Source: an uncultured Patescibacteria group bacterium
GTDB lineage: Bacteria; Patescibacteriota; Patescibacteriia; UBA2591; CALHIP01
Assembly (NCBI GenBank): GCA_938030745.1
Contig: CALHIP010000012.1
Coordinates: 1 to 45,690, forward strand
Direction: 5' to 3'
DNA: 45,690 nucleotides
Shown piece by piece: positions 16,826 through 27,139 of the stretch. The notes beneath the pieces were generated by a model, which did no database searches, was not told where the DNA came from, and saw only the letters and a list, made by a program, of their open reading frames with translations. Position numbers and translations under genes: made by a program. The first letter of the stretch is position 1; each line of letters starts with the position of its first letter.

Positions 16826-17266
16826 ATGAAAATTGAAGAAATTAAGGAAATATTAGAAATAATAAATAATTATTTCAACAAACAAAAAGATAAAACAGAA
16901 ATTCGGATTAAAATTTTTATTCTTGGAATAAAACTGGAAATTGTTGGTCAAAGTCTTTCTCCAGCAGAAGAAATGGAGGTCAAACAGGTCAAACAAACAG
17001 ATTTATACCTGCCAAAACAACAGGGAAAGGAAACACCAGAAGGAGAGTTAGTGATTATTAGATCATCGGAAGTAGGACAATTTACTTCATTTGTAAAAAT
17101 TGAAGAAAAAGTGAAAAAAGGTGAAAAAATCGGACTTCTTGAAGTTCTCAGTTTAAAAATGGAGATTGTTTCTCCCTGTGATGGAGAAATTATTTATTGT
17201 ATAACATCGGAAGAAAAGATTCCGGTCGAATTTGGCGAGATTCTTTTTAAAATTAAAATGATTTGA
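16826..17266 (+). CDS. Biotin/lipoyl-attachment-like protein (AccB-like, modifiable Lys not conserved)
   Basis: 146 aa, SD aaaggaggtgaaaaatg; VKKGEKIGLLEVLSLKMEIVSPCDGEI aligns to EAMKMxNEI...P..G. Confidence 0.75.
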   Translation: MKIEEIKEILEIINNYFNKQKDKTEIRIKIFILGIKLEIVGQSLSPAEEMEVKQVKQTDLYLPKQQGKETPEGELVIIRSSEVGQFTSFVKIEEKVKKGEKIGLLEVLSLKMEIVSPCDGEIIYCITSEEKIPVEFGEILFKIKMI

Positions 17267-17298
17267 AGTCCGCCAATTAAAATAAGGGCGGGCTTCAA
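17263..17298. terminator. Hairpin between convergent genes
   Basis: ttgaagtccgcc ... ggcgggcttcaa, 12-bp stem with one G.U. Confidence 0.6.
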
Positions 17299-18071
17299 CA
17301 TTTTAACAAATTTTTTAATTCTAAAGCATTTTCAACTGCATAACCATAAGCATCATTATCGAAATAAACATAAACCGATTCTCCTGTTTTTAAAAATTTA
17401 TTTATTTTCTTAGCGTAATCTTCTAATTGTTTTTTTGTGTATTTTGAAGCATAGAGTTGTTGATGACCATGCAGACGGAGATAAAGATAATCAGCAGTCA
17501 CAACTTCTTGATATGGATAACAAGGGGTATCAGCCCAGCAAAGAGCTAGATTATAATTCTTTAAAATTTTATAAATTGATTTATCAAACCAACTCTGATG
17601 CCGAAATTCAAAGCCAGCTGGTTGGTCTTCTCCTACTAGTTTTCTAAAATTTTTGCAAAATTTTTCTAAGCGTTTCTTATTATTTTTAAAACTTGGTGGA
17701 AATTGAAAGAGTAGAGGCCCCAATTTTTCCTTTAAAACTAAACATCTCTGCCAAAAAGTTTTTAAATCTTCTTCAATCTGATTTAATTTTTTCAAATGGG
17801 TAATCCGACGCCAAACTTTAATAGAAAATAAAAAATTTTGTGGGACTTTTTCTTGCCAATTTAAAAATGTTGTTTCTCGAGGTAGATGATAAAAAGAAGA
17901 ATTAATTTCTACTGTAGAAAAATATTTAGTATAATAAGAAAGCAATTCAGAAGATTTTAAATCTTGAGGATAAAAAACTCCTTTCCAATGATAATAATTC
18001 CAACCGGATGTGCCAATGAAAATTTTATTTTTCATCTTCTTATATATTATCATCTTTAGATGAACTATCAA
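17295..18071 (-). CDS. DUF72 family protein (YecE-like)
   Basis: IFIGTSGWNYYHWKGVFYP; SVEINSSFYHLP; QFPPSF; YVYFDNDAYGYAVENA. Confidence 0.95.
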   Translation of the reverse strand: MIVHLKMIIYKKMKNKIFIGTSGWNYYHWKGVFYPQDLKSSELLSYYTKYFSTVEINSSFYHLPRETTFLNWQEKVPQNFLFSIKVWRRITHLKKLNQIEEDLKTFWQRCLVLKEKLGPLLFQFPPSFKNNKKRLEKFCKNFRKLVGEDQPAGFEFRHQSWFDKSIYKILKNYNLALCWADTPCYPYQEVVTADYLYLRLHGHQQLYASKYTKKQLEDYAKKINKFLKTGESVYVYFDNDAYGYAVENALELKNLLKC

Positions 18072-18106
18072 CTTTACTCATTTTTAAAATAAAATAAAAT
18101 AATAAT

Positions 18107-19483
18107 ATGATTATTAAACTCTTCAATTCTCTTACTCGTCGAAAAGAAATTTTTAAACCTATAAAAGATAAAATAGTTAGTCTTTATACTTGTGGACCAA
18201 CTGTTTATAATTATCCTCATTTGGGTAATTTAAGAACTTATATTTTTGAAGATATTTTGAAACGAGTTTTAATCGCTAATGGCTATAAGGTAAAACATGT
18301 CATGAACATTACTGATGTTGGTCATTTAACCTCAGATGCTGATACTGGCCAAGATAAAATTGAAGAAGCAGCAAAACGGGAGAAAAAAACTGCCTGGGAA
18401 ATTGCTAATTTTTATACCAAAGAATTCAAAAGAAATCTTAAAGCATTAAACATTTTATTTCCAAATCGATGGGTTAAGGCTACCAAAACGATTAAAGACC
18501 AAATCGAATTTATCAAAAAATTAGAGAAAAAGGGGTTTACCTATCTTATTGAAGACGGTGTTTATTTTGATACTTCGAAATTACCAACTTATGGAAAACT
18601 TTCAACTTTAAAAAAGGAGGAAATTTTACCGGGAGCAAGAATAGATGTCAAGGGAAAGAAAAATCCAACTGATTTTGCTCTTTGGAAATTTTCGCCTAAA
18701 GGAATTAAAAGACAGATGGAATGGAATTCTCCGTGGGGAGTTGGTTTTCCTGGTTGGCATACTGAATGTGTAGTTATGAGTATAAAAAATTTAGGTATTC
18801 CATTTGATATTCACTGTGGTGGTGTTGATCATCTTTCAATTCATCACCCAAATGAAATTGCTCAAGCAGAAGCGGTTTATCAAAAACCATTAGCTAATTT
18901 TTGGCTCCATGGCGAATTTCTTAATTTCGGTCAAGAAAAAATGGCTAAATCAACTGGTAGATTTATTATCTTGAAAGATTTAATCGAAAAAGGTTATGAT
19001 CCACTCGCTTTTCGCTATCTTTGTCTGACAACTCATTATCGATCAAAATTAAATTTTACCTGGTCATCGCTTAAAGCAAGTCAAAATGCTTTAAAAAAGA
19101 TTTATCAGAAAATCTCAGGTTTTAAAAAGGGGAAAGTTGGTTGTGCTGATTATGAAGAAAAATTTTTAGCGGCAGTTAATGATGATTTAAATTTACCAAA
19201 AGCTTTAGCTATAACTTGGAATTTAATTGATTCAAATTTACCAGATCAAGTAAAATTAGTTTCTCTTTTTAAATTCGATCAAATTTTAGGCCTTTCTTTT
19301 GAAAAAATTTGGCATCAGAGTCAAAGAATTCCTTATAAAATTAAAAGATTAGTTGAACAAAGAGAGAAATTAAGGCAAGAAAAAAAATGGTCTGAGGCTG
19401 ATGAGATTCGTGAAGAGATAAAAAAACTTGGCTACCAAATTGAAGATACAAAAGAAGGTCCGATAATTAAGAAGATATTTTAA
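18107..19483 (+). CDS. cysS: Cysteinyl-tRNA synthetase
   Basis: [54 protein letters not shown]. Confidence 0.97.
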   Translation: MIIKLFNSLTRRKEIFKPIKDKIVSLYTCGPTVYNYPHLGNLRTYIFEDILKRVLIANGYKVKHVMNITDVGHLTSDADTGQDKIEEAAKREKKTAWEIANFYTKEFKRNLKALNILFPNRWVKATKTIKDQIEFIKKLEKKGFTYLIEDGVYFDTSKLPTYGKLSTLKKEEILPGARIDVKGKKNPTDFALWKFSPKGIKRQMEWNSPWGVGFPGWHTECVVMSIKNLGIPFDIHCGGVDHLSIHHPNEIAQAEAVYQKPLANFWLHGEFLNFGQEKMAKSTGRFIILKDLIEKGYDPLAFRYLCLTTHYRSKLNFTWSSLKASQNALKKIYQKISGFKKGKVGCADYEEKFLAAVNDDLNLPKALAITWNLIDSNLPDQVKLVSLFKFDQILGLSFEKIWHQSQRIPYKIKRLVEQREKLRQEKKWSEADEIREEIKKLGYQIEDTKEGPIIKKIF

Positions 19484-20838
19484 AACTCTTCTTTAGTTGG
19501 CAAAGCAAACGGTGGTTCGCCTTTTTTTGAACCTGTTTTTTTCACTAAAGGTGCCTCAACTGTTACTACTGGAAAATGATAAATTGTTGCTAATTCTTCA
19601 ATATTTAAAATATAACCGTTTGTCCCTCTTCTGAAACTCCTTTCTTTATATGCCTTTAAAATTTCATTTTGTTTTTTAATAATTTGGCGATTGGGAGTAA
19701 GACAGAAACCTGATGGCATTGTCTTTACATGATCATCTGGTTTAAAACCATTCATATCTAAAGTATTGAACTGATTAAGTGCTCCTAAAATCCCTGGTAT
19801 CGCTCGATGAACATCATAAACATCCTTTTTTGCTAAATAAATAATTCTAATTTTTGTTCGAAAACCAATTTTAGAAATTTTTCTTTGAATAGCAGCTACC
19901 ACTTCTTTTTCACCTGGCGAAAGGAAGGAAATTAAAGATGGTGGTTCTTCTTTTTCAATTGCTTTTGTCTCACCGCCGGTAATTGTTTCACCAAAGAATA
20001 TCTCGTAAATAAAATTAGATAAAGCTCCAAAAATTTTTGGAATTAAACTGCTTAAAAAATCGCTAAGTCCTCCTCCAGTTTTTTCTTTTGGTTTAGCACC
20101 AATTAATTTATTAACTAATTCTTCACCTCTTTTTTTCCAAGTTAAACCACCGAAAGTAATAAGAATTTGAATCCATATTTGTTCTCCTTCACGAATTTTA
20201 TTTAAAACTTCTAAAAGATTTGAAATTGGATCTTTAAATTCGCCAGATAAAGAGTGTTCAAAAGAAGGATAGGTCCTAATTGGATAAGCTTCTTTGTTAT
20301 AAAGAACAATTTCTGTTCCCCAAAGATTGTATTCTGGATGAGGAAATCTATCAGGAGCATCTTTTGTATAATCTTCGACTTCATAAATTTCAATGTTTGG
20401 ATATTCTCCGTAAAAGGCTGCTTCAACTAGGTTTCGATATTCCAATGGCGTCCGGACTAAAAATTGGATATTTCCTTCTTTACTAATGATTTCAAAAGAA
20501 AAACGCGGTCGGTTAAAAATTGAAGAATCTTGGACAAAACCACGAGCTGAACCAGCAGTCGCTAAATGAGCAAATAATCGCTCTGTGACCTCTGGACCAT
20601 GAGGATTGTCTCTTGGCACATCAAGGGCTAAAAGCACATATTTAGTATTCTTTTCTTTAATTATTTCAGATCGATAATTAAGAATTTGAGTTATACCCCA
20701 GATAATTAAAAAAACAAAAATCAGCCAACCACCATTTGTTATCAAACGCCAAATAAGAGCAAAAAATGGTAAATTTGCCCAATTCAATATTTCTTCTAAA
20801 TTAATGGTAAATTTTGGAATATTTATTTCCAAAGGCAT
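19480..20838 (-). CDS. Conserved membrane-anchored protein (resembles the DUF8128 type found in Patescibacteria)
   Basis: 452 aa, one N-terminal [39 protein letters not shown]. Family name is a recollection, not searched. Confidence 0.6.
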   Translation of the reverse strand: MPLEINIPKFTINLEEILNWANLPFFALIWRLITNGGWLIFVFLIIWGITQILNYRSEIIKEKNTKYVLLALDVPRDNPHGPEVTERLFAHLATAGSARGFVQDSSIFNRPRFSFEIISKEGNIQFLVRTPLEYRNLVEAAFYGEYPNIEIYEVEDYTKDAPDRFPHPEYNLWGTEIVLYNKEAYPIRTYPSFEHSLSGEFKDPISNLLEVLNKIREGEQIWIQILITFGGLTWKKRGEELVNKLIGAKPKEKTGGGLSDFLSSLIPKIFGALSNFIYEIFFGETITGGETKAIEKEEPPSLISFLSPGEKEVVAAIQRKISKIGFRTKIRIIYLAKKDVYDVHRAIPGILGALNQFNTLDMNGFKPDDHVKTMPSGFCLTPNRQIIKKQNEILKAYKERSFRRGTNGYILNIEELATIYHFPVVTVEAPLVKKTGSKKGEPPFALPTKEEF

Positions 20839-20844
20839 ATTATT

Positions 20845-21981
20845 TTATAATCCTTCTTTTTCAAGTTCTTCTAATAATTTTCTTTGTTTTTTTGTCAAAA
20901 CTTTAGGTATTTTTATATTGATAGTTACTAATTGATCTCCTCTTCCTTTTGTTCTTAAATATGGAACACCTTTGCCTTTTAATCTGAAAACTTGGCCAGA
21001 ACGAGTTCCGGGAGGGATTTTTAAAATCACCTCTCCTTCTAATGTTTTAACTCTTAATTTTCCACCTAAAACTGCTGTTGAAATAGGGATTTCTTCTTCA
21101 GATAAAATATCATGACCTTTCCTTTTAAAAAATGGATCTGGTTTAATATGAAAAGTTAAATATAAATCTCCTGCTTGACCTCCCTTTATTCCTGCCTCAC
21201 CTTGACCTCTTAAAACAATTGTTTCTTTTTCATCAATACCAGCAGGAATTTTGACTTTTAAAGTTTTTCTTTCGAAAATCCTTCCTTCGCCGGCACATCT
21301 TAAACATTTTTTCTCTGGAACCTTCCCCTCACCTCCACATTTAGGACAAGTTATTGTTGTTCTAATTTGACCGAAAAAAGTTGATCGAACTTTTAAAATT
21401 TGACCAGAACCACGGCAGTTTGAACAAGTAATAAATTTAGAATCTTTAGCTACTCCACTGCCATTACATTCTGGACAAATAACAAGTTTATCTAAAGAAA
21501 TTTCTTTCTCACCACCAAAGATTGCCTGACGAAAGTCTAAAGTTACATTAAGATGAAGATCTCGACCTCGCTTGGCTCTTGGTTTGGCTCTTGTTTTTAT
21601 TCCAAAAAAGTCTTCAAAAAGATCCTCTAAATTAGTAAAACCCCATTCTCCCTCTTCAGAAAAATCACCAAAAATATCTTTCATTGCCTCAGCATAATTC
21701 ACCCAATCTCTAAATCCTTCAAAGCCAGCAAAACCGCCAGCTGCTTGCGCCTGTTCGAAGGCCGAACCATACTGATCATAAAGCCTTCTTTTTTCTGGAT
21801 CAGAAAGAACTTGATAAGCCTCGTTAATTTTTTTAAATTTTTCGTTCATTTCTTTGTATTCTGGTTTGCCATAAAATTTATCCGGATGATACTTTTGAAC
21901 CAATTCCCTGTAAGCCCGCTTAATCTCTTCTGGCGAGGCATCTCTTTTTACACCTAAAATTTTATAATAATCTTCACTCAT
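20845..21981 (-). CDS. dnaJ: Chaperone protein DnaJ
   Basis: J-domain with HPD; four CxxCxGxG-type zinc motifs. Confidence 0.97.
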   Translation of the reverse strand: MSEDYYKILGVKRDASPEEIKRAYRELVQKYHPDKFYGKPEYKEMNEKFKKINEAYQVLSDPEKRRLYDQYGSAFEQAQAAGGFAGFEGFRDWVNYAEAMKDIFGDFSEEGEWGFTNLEDLFEDFFGIKTRAKPRAKRGRDLHLNVTLDFRQAIFGGEKEISLDKLVICPECNGSGVAKDSKFITCSNCRGSGQILKVRSTFFGQIRTTITCPKCGGEGKVPEKKCLRCAGEGRIFERKTLKVKIPAGIDEKETIVLRGQGEAGIKGGQAGDLYLTFHIKPDPFFKRKGHDILSEEEIPISTAVLGGKLRVKTLEGEVILKIPPGTRSGQVFRLKGKGVPYLRTKGRGDQLVTINIKIPKVLTKKQRKLLEELEKEGL

Positions 21982-21985
21982 ATTT

Positions 21986-22414
21986 TTATAAATCTTCTTC
22001 AGAAAATATTTTGATTTTTTTCTTTTTTAACAATTTAGTTGTTATCCCATTTCCTTCAATTAGTTTACCTGAGAAAGTGCCATCATAAATTTTGCCATAA
22101 CCACAAGATGGACTTTTTTGTTTTAAAATAGCTTCTTTGATACCAAAAAATTTAACAATCTTTAAAACTTCTTTTGCACCTTTTAAAAAATATTTTGTTA
22201 CATCTTTACCAGATTTTGTAAATACTTTATTTCCTTTCTGCTCAGCTGGTTCTCTTGGTGTTGGTAATCCACCAAATTGTTCTGGACAAACTGGAATTAA
22301 AATTGCTTTTTTTGTCAAATCCAAAACCTTTTTATTTAGATTATTCTTACCATCATATCGACAGTTTATTCCTAGTAAACAGGCACTACAAATAATTATA
22401 TTTTTATTTTTCAT
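21986..22414 (-). CDS. DUF523 family protein
   Basis: CSACLLGINCRYDGKNN; PVCPEQFGGLPTPREPAE; LKQKSPSCGYGKIYDGTFSG. Confidence 0.95.
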   Translation of the reverse strand: MKNKNIIICSACLLGINCRYDGKNNLNKKVLDLTKKAILIPVCPEQFGGLPTPREPAEQKGNKVFTKSGKDVTKYFLKGAKEVLKIVKFFGIKEAILKQKSPSCGYGKIYDGTFSGKLIEGNGITTKLLKKKKIKIFSEEDL

Positions 22415-23451
22415 ATCGAAATATCCTCTCCCTCTTTCATTACTTTTTCTATTCGAACAAAATGGAAAAGAATAAGAATTTGAAAGATCAAAAGAGAGAA
22501 AAATAAAACAAGCCAGGAAAATGGAATAAAAATGATTCTTAGAACAAAGAAAACAAAAATTGCAGAAATAATCGGCAGATATTTAAGATAAGGACCAAAT
22601 AATCTAGTTAATTGTTTATTAGCTAATTTATTAATTACTTCAGCAATTTTTTCATTACCTTTTAATTCAATTCCTAAATTTTTTGCCAATTCATTTCTCT
22701 TTTGAGCTAAATCTTTTGGGTCAATATTTTCTGCCTGTTTTTTTACTAGATTGTTAATTTCTGGATCTTTTAAAAGTTCATCAAAATTAATTTCTTTTAG
22801 ATTCTTGCCTTGAAACTTTTTATTTTTAATTATTTCTGGTGAAAGGTTATCAAGATCAATCTTTTCTAAGGCTAAATTTATTTTTACCATCTCATCAATT
22901 GTCATTTCTAACTCAAAAAATGGCAAAACTTTAACAATTGTTCTTTTCAATGGCTTTAAAATCATTTCTAAAATCTGAGGTGATAAATTTATTCCTTCTT
23001 TATCAATTTTTGTTAATGGATAAAAATAACTAATCAAAGCAAAGAAAAAAGCTAAGAATGTTGTCATCAATGGCATCCCTTTTTTAAAGATCATTATTAA
23101 TGAAATTTTTAATCTTTCATTTCTTTCTTTTTGCATCAAGGATCGAGACAGAATGAAAATCAAAAAGAGAATGACCAAGCCAATTAAAAGATAGTAATGA
23201 AATTTAAAAAATAAAAAGAAAATCGCTAAGCTAAAAAAATAGGTAATTATAGCAATAGATTTTGGAACTAACAGAGAAAAGATTAACCAGAAAACTAGAA
23301 AAAGGAAAAGCCAGATACCTAACCAAATTAAAGATCGCCAAGAAAAATCTTGTTTAAGAAAAGTATGATTCAATTTTTGCCAAAGTAAGAAGGTAATTGC
23401 CAATATTAAAACAGAGAGAATAAATACTTTTATTGTTTTAGAACTTGGCAT
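22411..23451 (-). CDS. Uncharacterised membrane protein
   Basis: 346 aa, multiple N- and C-terminal TMs; in line with the chaperone genes. Confidence 0.75.
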   Translation of the reverse strand: MPSSKTIKVFILSVLILAITFLLWQKLNHTFLKQDFSWRSLIWLGIWLFLFLVFWLIFSLLVPKSIAIITYFFSLAIFFLFFKFHYYLLIGLVILFLIFILSRSLMQKERNERLKISLIMIFKKGMPLMTTFLAFFFALISYFYPLTKIDKEGINLSPQILEMILKPLKRTIVKVLPFFELEMTIDEMVKINLALEKIDLDNLSPEIIKNKKFQGKNLKEINFDELLKDPEINNLVKKQAENIDPKDLAQKRNELAKNLGIELKGNEKIAEVINKLANKQLTRLFGPYLKYLPIISAIFVFFVLRIIFIPFSWLVLFFSLLIFQILILFHFVRIEKVMKEGEDISI

Positions 23452-23468
23452 GTCAATTTTTTAATTTA

Positions 23469-25298
23469 CTATTTTTCCTCCGTATATTCTCCTTCTATCG
23501 GCTCTTCTTTATCTTTATTTTTTTCTGAAGATTTCTGTTCTTGTTGGCGATATAATTCTGCCCCAATTTTCTGAATTTCTTGTGATAGTGCTTCCATTCC
23601 TTTTTTAATTAAATCAGCATCATTACCAGTTATGCTCTTTTTTAATTCGGCAATTTTTTCTTCAATTACTTTTTTATCTTCATCTTTAATTTTATCAGCA
23701 AAATCTTTTAATGTTTTTTCAGAACTATAAATCAAAGCATCAGCTTGATTTTTTAATTCAGCTAATTCTCTCTTTTTTCTATCTTCTTCAGCAAATTTCT
23801 CTGCTTCTTTTCTCATTCTTTCAATTTCTTCTTTTGAGAGTGCTTTTGAATCACGAATAACAATATGCTGTTCTTTTCCAGTAGCTTTATCTTTTGCTCT
23901 AACTGTTAAAATACCATCAGCATCAATATCAAAAGTAACTTCAATTTGAGGAACACCTCGAGGAGCTGGTGGAATTCCATCTAAAATAAATCTACCAAGT
24001 GTTCGATTATCTGCTGCCATAGGTCTTTCACCTTGAAGAACATGAATTTCAACTGATGTCTGATTATCACTCGCAGTAGAAAAAATCTGAGTTTTTGAAG
24101 TTGGAATAGTTGTATTTCTTTCGATCAATGGCGTCATTATTCCACCTAGAGTTTCAATTCCTAAAGTCAATGGTGTAACATCTAACAATTGAACTTCTCT
24201 CACTTCAGTGTCACCAGCTAAAATAGCTGCTTGAATAGCTGCACCCATCGCTACACATTCCATTGGATCAATACCTCTTTCAATTTTTGGTCCAAAATAG
24301 TCTTCTAAAAATTTCTGAACAATCGGCATCCGTGTTGGTCCGCCAACTAATATAATTTTTTCAATATCAGCTGGAGTTAATTTAGCGTCAGCAAGAGCTC
24401 TTTCTATTGGACCACGACATCTTTCAATTACTGGTTTAACTAAATTTTCTAATTTAGCCCTAGTTATTTTCATTAGTAAATGTTTTGGACCTTCTGAAGT
24501 AGCAGTAATAAATGGAAGATTAATTTCTGTCTCTAAAACAGAAGAAAGCTCAATTTTTGCTTTTTCTGCTGCCTCGCGAATTCTTTGCATTGCCATTTTA
24601 TCTTTCCTTAAGTCAATCCCTTCTGATTTTTTGAATTCTTCAATAATATAATCAATCAAAATGTTATCCATATCTGTTCCGCCAAGTTGGGTATCGCCAG
24701 CAGTTGAGAGAACTTCAAAAACACCACCGCCAAAATTCATAATTGTTACATCTAAAGTTCCTCCACCAAAATCAAAAACTAAAACTTGCTGATCTTTTTC
24801 TTGAATTTTATCAAGACCATAAGCTAAACAAGCAGCAGTTGGTTCATTAATAATTCTAATCACTTCTAAACCAGCAATAGCACCTGCATCTTTCGTTGCT
24901 TGCCTTTGAGCATCGTCAAAATAAGCTGGAACTGTAATAACTGCTTTTTCAACTTTATCACCTAAATATAACTCAGCATCTCTTTTAATTTTCTGTAAAA
25001 TAAAAGCTGAAATTTGTTGAGGAGTATATTCTTTACCAAAAATCTTATACTTAAAATCAGTACCCATTTTTCTTTTCACGCCAGTAATTGTTCCTTCTGG
25101 ATTAGCTACTGCTTGACGTCGAGCTGGTTCGCCAACAAGTAATTCGCCATCTTTAGTAAAAGCAACATAAGACGGAAAAGCCTTACCGCCAACTAAAGTT
25201 GTTCCTTCTGCTGAAGGAATCATTTTCGGTCGACCAGCCTCAACATAGGCTGCAGCTGAGTTTGATGTACCAAGATCTATACCAATGATCTTAGGCAT
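23469..25298 (-). CDS. dnaK: Chaperone protein DnaK (Hsp70)
   Basis: [32 protein letters not shown]; start placed at [10 protein letters not shown] rather than the longer ORF start. Confidence 0.97.
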   Translation of the reverse strand: MPKIIGIDLGTSNSAAAYVEAGRPKMIPSAEGTTLVGGKAFPSYVAFTKDGELLVGEPARRQAVANPEGTITGVKRKMGTDFKYKIFGKEYTPQQISAFILQKIKRDAELYLGDKVEKAVITVPAYFDDAQRQATKDAGAIAGLEVIRIINEPTAACLAYGLDKIQEKDQQVLVFDFGGGTLDVTIMNFGGGVFEVLSTAGDTQLGGTDMDNILIDYIIEEFKKSEGIDLRKDKMAMQRIREAAEKAKIELSSVLETEINLPFITATSEGPKHLLMKITRAKLENLVKPVIERCRGPIERALADAKLTPADIEKIILVGGPTRMPIVQKFLEDYFGPKIERGIDPMECVAMGAAIQAAILAGDTEVREVQLLDVTPLTLGIETLGGIMTPLIERNTTIPTSKTQIFSTASDNQTSVEIHVLQGERPMAADNRTLGRFILDGIPPAPRGVPQIEVTFDIDADGILTVRAKDKATGKEQHIVIRDSKALSKEEIERMRKEAEKFAEEDRKKRELAELKNQADALIYSSEKTLKDFADKIKDEDKKVIEEKIAELKKSITGNDADLIKKGMEALSQEIQKIGAELYRQQEQKSSEKNKDKEEPIEGEYTEEK

Positions 25299-25374
25299 AT
25301 GGGTTATGTTAATAAATTCTAAATCTTTTATCCTAATTCTAATATCCAAATTTAAAGAATTTAGATATTAGAAT

Positions 25375-25842
25375 TTAGGATTTTTTTGATTTCTTTACTT
25401 TGATTTTTATTTTTTTCGCCTTAGCTACTGGTGCCTTGGGAATAACAATTTTTAAAAGTCCATCTTCATAAGTAGCCTGAGCCTTATCGCCAATTACTTT
25501 AGTTGGCAAACCTACTACTCGATAAAAGCTTCCATAACGAACTTCTTTACGGTAATAATCTTTTTCTTCAACTTCTGATTTTTTCTCACTTTTTCCTTTT
25601 AAGATCAATTTATCATCCTCTACTGAAATATCAACTTTTTCTGGCTCAATTCCAGGAACTTGTGTTTCAACAATAACATTATCTCCTTTTTCATAAACAT
25701 CAACTGGAGGAATAAATTCAGCTTCTTTTATTTCTGGCCATTCTCTTTCAATCAATTTATACCATCGATCAATCCATTTATCAACTTCCTCCCAATCTTC
25801 CCAAGGTCGCCAAAGCCAAGGTCGCCAAGGAATAAGTGGCAT
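25375..25842 (-). CDS. Hsp20/alpha-crystallin family small heat-shock protein
   Basis: PPVDVYEKGDNVIVETQVPGIEPEKVDISVEDDKLILKGK; YEDGLLKIVIPKA. Confidence 0.95.
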   Translation of the reverse strand: MPLIPWRPWLWRPWEDWEEVDKWIDRWYKLIEREWPEIKEAEFIPPVDVYEKGDNVIVETQVPGIEPEKVDISVEDDKLILKGKSEKKSEVEEKDYYRKEVRYGSFYRVVGLPTKVIGDKAQATYEDGLLKIVIPKAPVAKAKKIKIKVKKSKKS

Positions 25843-25898
25843 ATGTTTTAAATTAAAATCTTATCTAAAAATTTTCGACCTTTTGTTTAAAAAGTTTT

Positions 25899-26384
25899 TT
25901 ATTTTACTATAACCTTAGCCACTTTTATTACTTTGCCATTCATTTTATACCCAGTACTTACTTCTTCCACGATTTCATCACTTTCTCCTCTTTTTTCAAC
26001 AGCTTCATGTAACTCAGGATTGAATTTTTCACCAAGAGTCTTTATTTTTTCTATTCCTAGATCTTTTAAAAACTCATCAAATTGTTTTTTTATTTGTTTT
26101 AGTCCTTCTATTAGTGCCTCTTTCTGAGTTTCTTGATACTCTAATGATTTATTTAGATTTTCATAAATTGGCAAAATTTTTAAAACTAAATCTTTAGTTG
26201 CAAATTCTATCCATTCACTTTTTTCCTTTTCAATTTCTCTTTCTCGATTAATATAATCTGCCTTAGCCCTTTTCCAACCATCTAAATATTCTTTATTCTG
26301 TTTTTTTAATTCTTCAATTTCCTTCTTTAACTGATTTATTTCTTCTTTTAACTTATTAATATCTTCTTTTTTTCCGAAAATCAT
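25899..26384 (-). CDS. grpE: Nucleotide exchange factor GrpE
   Basis: Coiled-coil N-term; DGWKRAKADYINREREIEKEK; FNPELHEAVE; YKMNGKVIKVAKVIV. Confidence 0.95.
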   Translation of the reverse strand: MIFGKKEDINKLKEEINQLKKEIEELKKQNKEYLDGWKRAKADYINREREIEKEKSEWIEFATKDLVLKILPIYENLNKSLEYQETQKEALIEGLKQIKKQFDEFLKDLGIEKIKTLGEKFNPELHEAVEKRGESDEIVEEVSTGYKMNGKVIKVAKVIVK

Positions 26385-27061
26385 ATAATTTTTTTAATAG
26401 ATTTTATTAAACTCAGATTTTTATTATAATCCATTCTTATTGGACCTAATAAACCAATAACAATTTTTTCATTATCTATTTCAATTTTATCAAATATTGT
26501 TGCACATTTATCACCGAAAGGATTTTCATCACCAATTAAAATTTTTACTTCATTTATCTTATCAAAAATATTTCTCATTGTCTCGTCTAGATGGTCAATT
26601 ATTTCAGAGAAATTTTTGACTAAAGATAAATCTTTAAATTCTGGTTGATGGAAAAGATAAGAAAGACCAGTATAATAAAAATCTTCTTTTGAGAATGCTA
26701 CTACTACTGCCTCTTTTGAAAGTTCAGCTAATTTTTTAGCTAAATTTTTCACTCTTTCTCTTTTTCCTTTCTTTTTATTATCGATTTCAAAGAACTTCTC
26801 TATCAAGAAATTATCTTCTTCTTTTAAAAAATTATCAAGAAAAAATTTAAAACCTTTAAGGGTAGGAATTCTTCCGGCTGAAGTATGAGGTTGAAAAAGC
26901 AAACCCATTTTTGTTAAATCAAGCATCTCATTACGAAGAGTTGCTGAACTTAATTTCGGGAAATCTTTTTTTGCTAACATTCTAGAACTAATTGGTTTTG
27001 CTTTCTTAATATATTCTTCAATTACTTTTTTTAAAACTTTCTTTTTTCTTTGAGTAAGCAT
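26381..27061 (-). CDS. hrcA: Heat-inducible transcription repressor HrcA (short form)
   Basis: PISSRMLAKKDFPKLSSATLRNEMLDLTKMGLLFQPHTSAGRIPTLKGFKFF; GPIRMDYNKNLSLIKSI. Start placed at MLTQRKKK because the longer ORF would run into CIRCE. Confidence 0.93.
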   Translation of the reverse strand: MLTQRKKKVLKKVIEEYIKKAKPISSRMLAKKDFPKLSSATLRNEMLDLTKMGLLFQPHTSAGRIPTLKGFKFFLDNFLKEEDNFLIEKFFEIDNKKKGKRERVKNLAKKLAELSKEAVVVAFSKEDFYYTGLSYLFHQPEFKDLSLVKNFSEIIDHLDETMRNIFDKINEVKILIGDENPFGDKCATIFDKIEIDNEKIVIGLLGPIRMDYNKNLSLIKSIKKII

Positions 27062-27093
27062 AGGTTTTATTTTATATTCCAATTTTATCAAAA

Positions 27094-27120
27094 TTAGCAC
27101 TCTTGTGTCAAGAGTGCTAA
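27094..27120. promoter_or_regulatory. CIRCE element (HrcA operator)
   Basis: TTAGCACTC-TTGTGTCAA-GAGTGCTAA, exact consensus inverted repeat with 9-nt spacer, upstream of hrcA. Confidence 0.97.
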
Positions 27121-27139
27121 CCTGTGGATAACTTAAGTT

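Noticed and set aside
20845-21981. Aberrant DnaJ zinc domain
   Set aside because: All four CxxC modules are present and ordinary.
22137-22475. 112-aa plus ORF
   Set aside because: Antisense to DUF523 and the membrane protein; no RBS or domain.
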